Origin: an uncultured Lachnospiraceae bacterium
Lineage (GTDB): Bacteria > Bacillota_A > Clostridia > Lachnospirales > Lachnospiraceae
DNA length: 5,171 nt
Reading direction: 5' to 3'
Assembly (NCBI GenBank): GCA_902766415.1
Contig: CACXDR010000095.1
Location: 1 to 5,171 of the forward strand
The notes under the pieces: generated by a model
Told to the model about the DNA's origin: nothing
Databases searched by the model: none
What the model saw: only the letters and a program-made list of their open reading frames with translations
Program-made: the position numbers and the translations under genes
Shown: positions 1 through 5,171 of the stretch, one piece after another
How the letters are laid out: the number at the start of each line of letters is the position of its first letter
How positions within the stretch are numbered: the stretch's first letter is position 1

Positions 1-411
1 GAGTGCGGGCACGCGATCCAGGACAACGTCGGATATTTCCCGCTGAGGCTCCGCGCGGCGATCGTGCCGGTCGCGAACCTCGGCTCGAGGCTCAGCTGGC
101 CGCTCATCCTGGTCGGCTTCCTGCTCGCGCAGGGCGGTAGCGTTTTCGGCTACCAGCTCGTGCAGATCGGCATCATGGCGTTCAGCCTCGCGGTCCTCTT
201 CCAGATCGTGACGCTGCCCGTGGAGCTCGACGCGAGCGGCCGGGCGCTCCGCCAGCTGAATGATACGGGGATCCTGCCGCCGCAGGAGATCGGCAGCGCG
301 AGGAAGGTCCTCGGCGCCGCCGCGCTCACCTATGTCGCGGCAGCGGCATCGTCGCTTCTGCAGCTTTTAAGACTTGTGATCCTGTTCGGAGGAAACAGAC
401 GCCGTGACTGA
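1..411 (+). CDS. YugP-type membrane zinc metallopeptidase, C-terminal part
   Basis: Open reading frame running in from the left edge, with 136 codons visible before the TGA at 409-411. The first residues read ECGHAIQ, which fits the second half of an HEXXH zinc-protease motif: E1 would be the catalytic Glu and H4 a zinc ligand, with the first His just outside the window. After it come three hydrophobic stretches (about residues 31-43, 53-74 and 107-131 of the fragment). The conserved-looking segment FQIVTLPVELDASGRAL, at 67-83, is typical of the neutral zinc metallopeptidase 2 family (YugP; PF04298). Family members are about 225-235 residues, so some 95 N-terminal residues are missing. It is probably an integral membrane protease; its substrate is not known to me. 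The basic tail ends NRRRD. Its last 8 bases overlap rsmB. Family assignment is confident, biological role is not. Confidence 0.88.
   Translation, partial: ECGHAIQDNVGYFPLRLRAAIVPVANLGSRLSWPLILVGFLLAQGGSVFGYQLVQIGIMAFSLAVLFQIVTLPVELDASGRALRQLNDTGILPPQEIGSARKVLGAAALTYVAAAASSLLQLLRLVILFGGNRRRD
388..393 (+). promoter_or_regulatory. Ribosome binding site of rsmB
   Basis: GGAGGA lies 10 bases before the GTG at 404, inside the 3' end of the metallopeptidase gene. It supports GTG 404 as the rsmB start, which gives the expected NusB-like N-terminus (MTDVNARSVALDCL). Confidence 0.7.
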
Positions 412-1813
412 CGTAAACGCGCGCTCCGTCGCCCTGGACTGTCTCTTGCAGATCCTGGAGGACGGAGCGTTTTCTCATGCGGTCCTCTCTGCGGCCAGGG
501 AAAAGTATGCCTGGATGCGCAGGGAAGACCGGTCGTTTTTTACAAGGCTTGTACATGGCACCGTGGAGTACCGGATCCAGGCGGACCTGGTGATCGACCG
601 TTTCTCCACGGTAAAGACGCGGAAGATGAAGCCGGCTGTCCGGAACATCCTCCGCATGTCGTATTACCAGCTGCTTTACATGGACCGCGTCCCGGTACGC
701 GCCGTGACGAACGAGGCGGTGGAGCTGACCGTCAGGCGCGGCTTAAGGGGGCTCCGCGGTTTCGTGAACGCCGTGGTGCGGAAGCTTGCCTCGGAGCGTG
801 ACGGCATCCGCGCGGAGCTTTCCGCGACGGACGACCTGACGCTGAAGTACTCGGTCCCCGCGTGGATGGCGGACCTGATCTCGGAGCGCTACGGGCGGGC
901 GGCAGCGGAGGGGTTCTTTGCCGCAAGCCTCGGGAAGCAGCCGCTGTATGTGCGGATGGTCCGGAACGCCGCCGGGGACGGCGCGCAGGAGCTCCTTAAG
1001 GAGGGCGGGATGCCGGCAGCCGGAGAGGAGACATCCGGAACGGAGGGAACGGCCCTCACGATGGAGGAGTCCCCGTATCTTCCCGGGATCTTCAGGCTCC
1101 CGGATACGGAGATGACCGGCTCCATGGAGACGCTCCTTAAGGGCAGGGCCTATGTGCAGGACTTAAGCTCCGCGCTTTCTGTCGCGGCGGCGGCGCCGGC
1201 GCCCGGGGAGACGGTGATCGACCTCTGTGCCGCGCCGGGCGGGAAATCCATCGCGGCGGCGGACATGATGGAAGGAAGGGGAGAGATCCTTTCCTTCGAT
1301 ATCAGTGAGGCGAAGGCGGACAGGATCCGCGAGAACGCGGAACGGGCGGGCTTTGCCTGCATCGTCCCCGGGGTGAATGACGCGCGGGTGTTCCGTCCGG
1401 AGCTTTCGGAAAAGGCGGACCTCCTGATCGCGGATCTTCCGTGCTCGGGGCTCGGCGTGATCGGCAGGAAGCCGGACATCAAGGAGAACGTGAAGCCGGA
1501 GGGGCTTAAGGCACTCGCGGCGCTCCAGAGGGAGATCCTCGGCAATGCAGCGCGGTACGTAAAGCCCGGCGGGAGGCTTCTTTTCAGCACCTGCACGGTG
1601 GACCCCGCGGAGAACGAGGAGAACATGGCCTGGTTCCTTACAGAGCACCCGGAGTTTTCGGCAGCGGACCTTTCGGGGCGCCTTCCGGCGCTTTGCGGGA
1701 CGCCTGCGGGGGCGCATCTTAAGGAGGGCTGGTGCCTTCTCCTTCCGGGGCAGTTCCCGTCCGACGGCTTCTTTTTCGCACTCTTCAGGAAAAAGGGAGC
1801 AGGAAATGAGTGA
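404..1813 (+). CDS. rsmB: 16S rRNA (cytosine-967-C5)-methyltransferase RsmB
   Basis: Cytoplasmic SAM-dependent enzyme that makes m5C967 in 16S rRNA. The 469 residues are slightly longer than E. coli RsmB (429). Residues 1 to about 140 are the NusB-like RNA-binding domain (NARSVALDCLLQIL; ILRMSYYQLLYMDRVP; FVNAVVRKL). The Rossmann methyltransferase domain follows, with SAM motif I DLCAAPGGKS at 273-282. The motif DLPCSGLG at 344-351 holds C347, and STCTV at 395-399 holds C397; these are the two cysteines of the m5C-RNA methyltransferase mechanism (the TC Cys is the nucleophile, the PC Cys releases the enzyme). The segment DPAENEENM after the TC motif is also typical. The start is GTG with a good upstream Shine-Dalgarno. 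It overlaps the metallopeptidase by 8 bases and rlmN by 8 bases, implying coupled translation. The motif usually reading R-x-N near the start of the catalytic domain reads YVRMVRN (182-188) here, a mild deviation. Confidence 0.96.
   Translation: MTDVNARSVALDCLLQILEDGAFSHAVLSAAREKYAWMRREDRSFFTRLVHGTVEYRIQADLVIDRFSTVKTRKMKPAVRNILRMSYYQLLYMDRVPVRAVTNEAVELTVRRGLRGLRGFVNAVVRKLASERDGIRAELSATDDLTLKYSVPAWMADLISERYGRAAAEGFFAASLGKQPLYVRMVRNAAGDGAQELLKEGGMPAAGEETSGTEGTALTMEESPYLPGIFRLPDTEMTGSMETLLKGRAYVQDLSSALSVAAAAPAPGETVIDLCAAPGGKSIAAADMMEGRGEILSFDISEAKADRIRENAERAGFACIVPGVNDARVFRPELSEKADLLIADLPCSGLGVIGRKPDIKENVKPEGLKALAALQREILGNAARYVKPGGRLLFSTCTVDPAENEENMAWFLTEHPEFSAADLSGRLPALCGTPAGAHLKEGWCLLLPGQFPSDGFFFALFRKKGAGNE
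992..1003 (+). repeat. 12-base perfect palindrome with internal Shine-Dalgarno-like core, inside rsmB
   Basis: CTCCTTAAGGAG reads identically on both strands. Its right half plus the following GGG makes a strong AAGGAGGG ribosome-binding-like sequence, and an in-frame ATG (rsmB Met203) follows at 1010. It probably arises from the codons Leu-Leu-Lys-Glu; a function is not shown. Confidence 0.35.
1794..1799 (+). promoter_or_regulatory. Ribosome binding site of rlmN
   Basis: AGGGAG, 6 bases before the ATG at 1806, within the last codons of rsmB. It supports the start that overlaps the rsmB stop codon region by 8 bases. Confidence 0.6.
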
Positions 1814-2852
1814 CAGGACAGATATTAAATCCATGACGCTTCCGGAGCTTTCGGAGTTCCTCGTGTCCCGCGGGGAAAAGAAATTCCGCGCGAAGCAGCT
1901 TTACGAGTGGATCCATAAAAGGAAGGCTTCGTCGTTTGCGGAAATGACGAACCTGGGGCTTGCGCTCCGCGAGTCGCTGGAGCGCGACTGCGGGCTCACG
2001 GTCCTTAAGAAGGTCACGGTACAGATCTCGAAGCTTGACGATACGCACAAGTACCTTTTCGAGCTTCCTGACGGAAACCGGATCGAGAGCGTCCTCATGC
2101 GCTACCACCACGGGAACAGCGTGTGCATCAGCTCCCAGGCAGGGTGCCGGATGGGCTGCCGCTTCTGCGCGTCCACCATCGGCGGCCTCGCGCGGAGCCT
2201 TACCGCGGGGGAGATGCTCGACCAGATCTACAGGATCGAGGAGGACGTCGGGGAGCGGGTCTCGAACATCGTCATCATGGGCTCGGGGGAGCCCATGGAC
2301 AACTACGAAAACGTAGTCCGCTTCCTCCATATGATCAGCGATGAGAACGGGCTGAACATCAGCCAGCGGAACATCACCGTGTCGACCTGCGGGATCGTCC
2401 CGAACATCCTGCGGTTCGCGGACGAGGGGCTCCAGGTGACGCTCGCGCTGTCGCTCCACGCGGCGGACGACGAGACGAGAAGGGAGCTCATGCCCATCGC
2501 GAACAGGTACACCATCCGCGAGATCCTTGACGCATGCAGTGTGTATTTTGAGAAGACCGGCAGGCGTGTGAGCTTCGAGTACAGCCTGGTGGCAGGCGTC
2601 AACGATTCGGAGGAGACGGCGGAGAAGCTGAGCCGCCTTCTGAAGCCCAGAAAGGGGCATGTGAACCTGATCCCCGTGAACCCGGTGACGGAGCGCGGGT
2701 ACCGGGAGACCGCGCCGGAGGCAGTCCGGCGCTTCAAGAATCAGCTTGAAAAGAACGGGATTAATGTTACTATTAGAAGGGAAATGGGACGGGATATCGA
2801 CGGCGCGTGCGGACAGCTGCGCAGGCGGTATGCCGGAGAAACAGATAGATAA
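1806..2852 (+). CDS. rlmN: Dual-specificity 23S rRNA A2503 / tRNA A37 C2-methyltransferase RlmN
   Basis: Radical-SAM enzyme that methylates C2 of adenosine 2503 in 23S rRNA, near the peptidyl transferase centre, and A37 in some tRNAs. It is 348 residues, normal for the family. The N-terminal accessory domain (1 to about 85) has the characteristic FRAKQLYEWIHKRK. The radical-SAM cysteines are C114, C118 and C121 (GCRMGCRFC), binding the 4Fe-4S cluster. The two mechanistic cysteines are also present: C107 (VCISSQ, seven residues before the cluster motif, equivalent to E. coli C118) and C335 (DGACGQLRRR, equivalent to E. coli C355, which carries the methyl group). E94 in IESVLMRY matches the E. 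coli E105 spacing. GSGEPMDN at 159-166 is the SAM-contact GxGEP motif. It is RlmN rather than Cfr by its general sequence and housekeeping context; Cfr methylates C8 and sits mostly on mobile elements. The last 110 bases hold an AT-rich patch with a probable internal promoter. Confidence 0.96.
   Translation: MSDRTDIKSMTLPELSEFLVSRGEKKFRAKQLYEWIHKRKASSFAEMTNLGLALRESLERDCGLTVLKKVTVQISKLDDTHKYLFELPDGNRIESVLMRYHHGNSVCISSQAGCRMGCRFCASTIGGLARSLTAGEMLDQIYRIEEDVGERVSNIVIMGSGEPMDNYENVVRFLHMISDENGLNISQRNITVSTCGIVPNILRFADEGLQVTLALSLHAADDETRRELMPIANRYTIREILDACSVYFEKTGRRVSFEYSLVAGVNDSEETAEKLSRLLKPRKGHVNLIPVNPVTERGYRETAPEAVRRFKNQLEKNGINVTIRREMGRDIDGACGQLRRRYAGETDR
2746..2773 (+). promoter_or_regulatory. 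Candidate sigma-A promoter inside rlmN, for the phosphatase-kinase pair
   Basis: TTGAAA at 2746-2751 matches the -35 consensus TTGACA at 5 of 6 bases. After a 16-base spacer, TACTAT at 2768-2773 matches TATAAT at 4 of 6, and TG at 2765-2766 gives an extended -10 (TGnTACTAT). Transcription would start near 2780, leaving about 84 bases of leader before the phosphatase ATG. The hexamers fall in a run of codons ending in A or T (ATT AAT GTT ACT ATT AGA, 2760-2777) within a gene that otherwise favours G/C-ending codons. This suggests the DNA sequence itself is under selection. It is a pattern-based prediction with no experimental support here. Confidence 0.5.
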
Positions 2853-2855
2853 GGA
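2851..2855 (+). promoter_or_regulatory. Ribosome binding site of the PP2C phosphatase gene
   Basis: AAGGA, 8 bases before the ATG at 2864. Its first two bases are the last two of the rlmN TAA stop codon, so ribosomes ending rlmN finish on top of this site, favouring re-initiation. The surrounding 2841-2870 is AT-rich and should be weakly structured. Confidence 0.65.
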
Positions 2856-2863
2856 TCTTTATT

Positions 2864-3613
2864 ATGAAAGCATCGGCACTGACTGACAAAGGCCGCGTCC
2901 GGGTACAGAACCAGGATACGGTCTTCATGAGCACCTCGCCGCTGGGCGGCCTCCCGAATCTATTCATGGTCGCGGACGGCATGGGAGGGCACCAGGCAGG
3001 GGACTACTGCTCGCGCATGCTTGTAGAGCGAATCACGTCGTTCGTCGGGGAGTACCCGGAGGGGGCTCCGGTGAGGATCCTCCGCGAGGCCATCGAGGAG
3101 GCGAACCGCTCGCTGTTCCTGGAGTCCGTAAAGGAGCCGCATCTTGCCGGCATGGGCTCCACGCTGACAGCCGCGGTAGTCGACGGGGACATCCTGTGCG
3201 TATTCAATATCGGCGACAGCCGGCTGTACGTCCTGGAGGACGGCAGCAGCATCCCGAAGCAGGTGACCCGGGACCATTCCTATGTGGAGGAGATGGTCCA
3301 GGCGGGCCGCATGAAGCGCGGCAGCAGCATGTATCAAATGCATAAAAACATCATCACCCGGGCGGTCGGGATAGGGCCGCGGGTGGATATCGACGCGTTT
3401 GAGGTCGAGCTTCCGGGCGTGAACACAGTGCTCATCTGCTCGGACGGACTTACGAACATGGTCGGAGATGAGGAGATCGGGAGGATCCTCCTCGCTCATC
3501 CGGAGCCGGAGGAGGCCGCGAAGGCCCTCATCGAGGAGGCAAACGCGAACGGCGGCAGGGATAACATCTCTGTCGTCATTGTGCTGCCTGAAGGAGAGGG
3601 GGCGGCCGTATGA
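2864..3613 (+). CDS. stp: PP2C-family Ser/Thr protein phosphatase (Stp/PrpC)
   Basis: Soluble Mn/Mg-dependent phosphatase of the PPM/PP2C family that reverses phosphorylation by the PASTA kinase encoded next to it. At 249 residues it matches bacterial single-domain enzymes such as B. subtilis PrpC (about 254). Motifs in order: GRVRVQNQD at 10-18 (usually NED; metal-site D18 kept), VADGMGGHQAGD at 36-47 (metal ligands D38 and G39), GMGSTLTAA at 96-104, IGDSRLYVL at 116-124, VTRDHSYVEEMVQAG at 134-148, IITRAVG after the flap region, CSDGLTNMV around D194, and GGRDNISVV with D233 as the last metal ligand. All core metal aspartates are present, so it should be active. It starts 11 bases after rlmN and ends in ATGA shared with the kinase start. 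The pair may have its own promoter within rlmN. Known targets in relatives include the kinase itself, EF-G, HPr-like proteins and cell-division factors; none can be assigned from this window. Confidence 0.95.
   Translation: MKASALTDKGRVRVQNQDTVFMSTSPLGGLPNLFMVADGMGGHQAGDYCSRMLVERITSFVGEYPEGAPVRILREAIEEANRSLFLESVKEPHLAGMGSTLTAAVVDGDILCVFNIGDSRLYVLEDGSSIPKQVTRDHSYVEEMVQAGRMKRGSSMYQMHKNIITRAVGIGPRVDIDAFEVELPGVNTVLICSDGLTNMVGDEEIGRILLAHPEPEEAAKALIEEANANGGRDNISVVIVLPEGEGAAV
3591..3602 (+). promoter_or_regulatory. Ribosome binding site of the PASTA kinase
   Basis: Purine run AAGGAG at 3591-3596 followed directly by AGGGGG at 3597-3602, ending 7 bases before the ATG at 3610. The better AAGGAG core is 13 bases away, a little far, while the second half is at ideal distance. 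Together with the ATGA overlap this supports the 3610 start, giving the expected N-terminus of kinases of this family (PGVYLQNRYEIIEVIGSGG). Confidence 0.6.
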
Positions 3614-5171
3614 TCCTGAGACCGGGCGTCTACCTGCAGAACAGATACGAGATCATCGAGGTGATCGGCAGCGGCGGCATGTCCGAGGTATACCGCGCGC
3701 GCTGCCACAAGCTGAACCGCTTCGTCGCGATCAAGGTCCTGAAGAAGGAATTCTGCTCCGACGAGGAGTTCGTAAGGAAGTTCAAGATGGAAGCGCAGGC
3801 GGCAGGCGCGCTGAACCATCCGAACATCGTAAACATCTACGACGTCGTCGACGAGGAGGAGCTCCACTATATCGTCATGGAGCTCGTGGACGGCATCACC
3901 TTAAAGGAATATATCAGCCAGAAGGGGCATCTCGGCTCTGCCGAGGCGGTCGGCCTCGCGATCCAGGTCGCGCAGGGCATCGGCGCGGCGCACCAGCGGC
4001 GCATCATCCACCGCGACATCAAGCCCCAGAACATGATCCTTTCCGAGGACGGGAAGGTCAAGGTGGCGGATTTCGGCATCGCCCGCGCGGTCTCCGCGCA
4101 GACCATGAGCTCCCAGGCCATGGGCAGCGTGCACTATATCTCGCCGGAGCAGGCGAGGGGCGAGTTCACTGACGAGCGGAGCGATATCTATTCGCTCGGC
4201 GTCACCATGTACGAGATGGTGACCGGCAGGCTCCCGTTCAACGGGGACACGGCGGTCTCCGTCGCGCTCCAGCATATCGACGGGGAGATCACGCCGCCAA
4301 GCGTCTACAACCCGGAGATCCCGGCAGGACTTGAGAAGATCATCCTGAAGTGCACCGAGAAGGAGCCCGACGACCGGTACGAGAGCGTGGACATGCTGAT
4401 CAGCGACCTGCGCCACGTGATTGATTATCCGGACGAGATCCCGGCAGGCGTCCTCGGGACAGGCGCCTCCGGCGAGACCAGGAAGATCAGCCGCCGCGAG
4501 ATCAAGGAGATCCGCGAGGCGGGTCCCAGCAGGCGGAAGAAGGCAGCCCCGGTCAAGGAAACGGTCGATGTCGACACGGGCCTGAACAGGCTCCTGACCG
4601 GCACGGGGCTTCTCATCCTGATCGCCGCTGCGGCAGCCGTGATCTTCTTCCTCTACCAGTTCACGAACGTATTCGGCGTTCACACGCCGTCCGCCGCGGA
4701 GACTACCGCGGCCCAGGAGTCGGAAAGCTCCAGTGCCATCAGTGACAAGGAGGTCTTCACGCCGTATATCATCGGCTTAAGCGAGAGCGGCGCGGACGCG
4801 AAGGCAAGGGAAAACGACCTGACGCTGACTGTCGCGGGAAGCGACTACTCCGACCAGTTCGCGAAGGGGCTCGTCATGGAACAGTACCCGGCGCCCGGCG
4901 ACATTACCCCGCGCTTCACGAAGGTCGAGGTAACGTTAAGCTTAGGGCCGGAGATCATAAAGATCAACGAGCTCGGGCTCACGCGCCTCACAAAGGAGGA
5001 GGCGATCTCGACGCTCGAGGGGCTCGGCCTCTCGGTCGAGCTTGACAGCGCGAACAGCGATTCCGTCGCGGAGGGGAGCATCGTCCGCGTGGATCCTGAG
5101 GAGGCGAAGCCCGGCGGCACCGTGACCCTGACCATCAGCGAGGGCCCGGCGGTCGTCCAGACCAAGGTGCC
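3610..5171 (+). CDS. prkC: PASTA-domain Ser/Thr protein kinase (PrkC/PknB/Stk1 family), 3' end beyond window
   Basis: Membrane receptor kinase with a cytoplasmic catalytic domain and an extracytoplasmic sensor; 520 codons are visible with no stop. The Hanks-type kinase domain (about 13-275) has a glycine loop GSGGMSEVY (20-28), ATP-anchoring K42 (VAIKVLK), helix-C E61, catalytic loop HRDIKPQN with D136, DFG with D154, the activation segment ending GSVHYISPEQARG (172-184), and DERSDIYSLGVTMYEMVTG. All catalytic residues are present. A basic juxtamembrane stretch (about 292-317, with SRREIKEIR and SRRKK) precedes one transmembrane helix (about 328-350, LLILIAAAAAVIFFLY). After a short Ser/Thr/Glu-rich linker come PASTA 1 (about 381-446, divergent start) and PASTA 2 (about 448-514); a third begins at the edge (TKVP). 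PASTA domains bind muropeptides or lipid II and control growth, spore germination and wall homeostasis in relatives. Family members are about 600-720 residues, so perhaps 100-200 are missing. The 4-base overlap with its phosphatase couples their synthesis. Confidence 0.95.
   Translation, partial: MILRPGVYLQNRYEIIEVIGSGGMSEVYRARCHKLNRFVAIKVLKKEFCSDEEFVRKFKMEAQAAGALNHPNIVNIYDVVDEEELHYIVMELVDGITLKEYISQKGHLGSAEAVGLAIQVAQGIGAAHQRRIIHRDIKPQNMILSEDGKVKVADFGIARAVSAQTMSSQAMGSVHYISPEQARGEFTDERSDIYSLGVTMYEMVTGRLPFNGDTAVSVALQHIDGEITPPSVYNPEIPAGLEKIILKCTEKEPDDRYESVDMLISDLRHVIDYPDEIPAGVLGTGASGETRKISRREIKEIREAGPSRRKKAAPVKETVDVDTGLNRLLTGTGLLILIAAAAAVIFFLYQFTNVFGVHTPSAAETTAAQESESSSAISDKEVFTPYIIGLSESGADAKARENDLTLTVAGSDYSDQFAKGLVMEQYPAPGDITPRFTKVEVTLSLGPEIIKINELGLTRLTKEEAISTLEGLGLSVELDSANSDSVAEGSIVRVDPEEAKPGGTVTLTISEGPAVVQTKV

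Noticed and set aside
539..567. Possible promoter with TTTACA as a -35 box in rsmB
   Set aside because: No acceptable -10 hexamer 16-18 bases downstream (sequence there is GC-rich).
1163..1834. Open frame on the - strand (223 codons) opposite rsmB
   Set aside because: Antisense of the methyltransferase domain, dominated by Arg, Pro and Leu as expected from GC-rich sequence; no motif.
1785..2660. Long open frame on the - strand (291 codons) opposite rlmN
   Set aside because: It lies entirely opposite well-supported genes (nearly all of it rlmN), shows no recognisable domain, and its Arg/Leu/Asp/Val-rich composition is what a GC-rich gene gives in antisense.
1806..2852. Cfr-type antibiotic resistance methyltransferase instead of RlmN
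   Set aside because: The housekeeping context, intact linkage to rsmB and stp-prkC, and overall RlmN-like motifs favour RlmN.
2857..2870. Small hairpin CTTT-ATTATG-AAAG holding the phosphatase start codon in its loop
   Set aside because: A stem of only four AT-rich pairs is too weak to be a credible regulatory structure or terminator.
3468..4172. Open frame on the + strand (234 codons) spanning the phosphatase-kinase junction
   Set aside because: Out of frame with both genes, Arg/Gly-rich low-complexity translation, and it would conflict with the intact kinase glycine loop, HRD and DFG motifs in the true frame.
3901..4683. Long open frame on the - strand (260 codons) opposite the kinase gene
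   Set aside because: Antisense shadow of the kinase catalytic domain; composition is biased and no ribosome-binding site or family motif is visible.

Overview
This window is a compact, gap-free run of five genes, all on the + strand. It is GC-rich (roughly 60% by eye, strongly GC at third codon positions). Gene order and protein signatures suggest a high-GC member of the Clostridia, probably a Lachnospiraceae-like Firmicute. The order is YugP-type zinc metallopeptidase, rsmB, rlmN, PP2C phosphatase (stp/prpC), PASTA Ser/Thr kinase (prkC/pknB). In related genomes this block often continues into rsgA and rpe, but nothing past the kinase is visible here. The taxonomic call is inference from context, not from a marker gene.

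Layout: 1-411 is the C-terminal part of a membrane zinc metallopeptidase whose start lies before the window. 404-1813 is rsmB (16S rRNA m5C967 methyltransferase), starting at GTG and overlapping the previous gene by 8 bases. 1806-2852 is rlmN (radical-SAM 23S rRNA A2503 / tRNA A37 methyltransferase), again with an 8-base overlap. 2864-3613 is a PP2C-family protein phosphatase, 11 bases after rlmN. 3610 to the window end is a membrane-anchored Ser/Thr kinase with extracytoplasmic PASTA repeats. It overlaps the phosphatase by 4 bases (ATGA) and is cut off by the window edge after 520 codons. No RNA gene, mobile element, CRISPR array or convincing terminator was seen, and no stretch over 11 bases lies outside a gene.

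How the genes work together: rsmB and rlmN modify ribosomal RNA. The phosphatase and kinase form the usual reversible Ser/Thr phosphorylation pair that responds to cell-wall fragments (muropeptides/lipid II) through the PASTA domains. Overlaps and spacing indicate one polycistronic transcript with translational coupling. The most useful non-obvious signal is a good sigma-A-type promoter (TTGAAA, 16-base spacer, TACTAT with a TG extension) inside the 3' end of rlmN. It lies in an unusually AT-rich codon run and would let the phosphatase-kinase pair be transcribed separately from the RNA methyltransferases. I do not see an undescribed system here: the content is conserved housekeeping and signalling.
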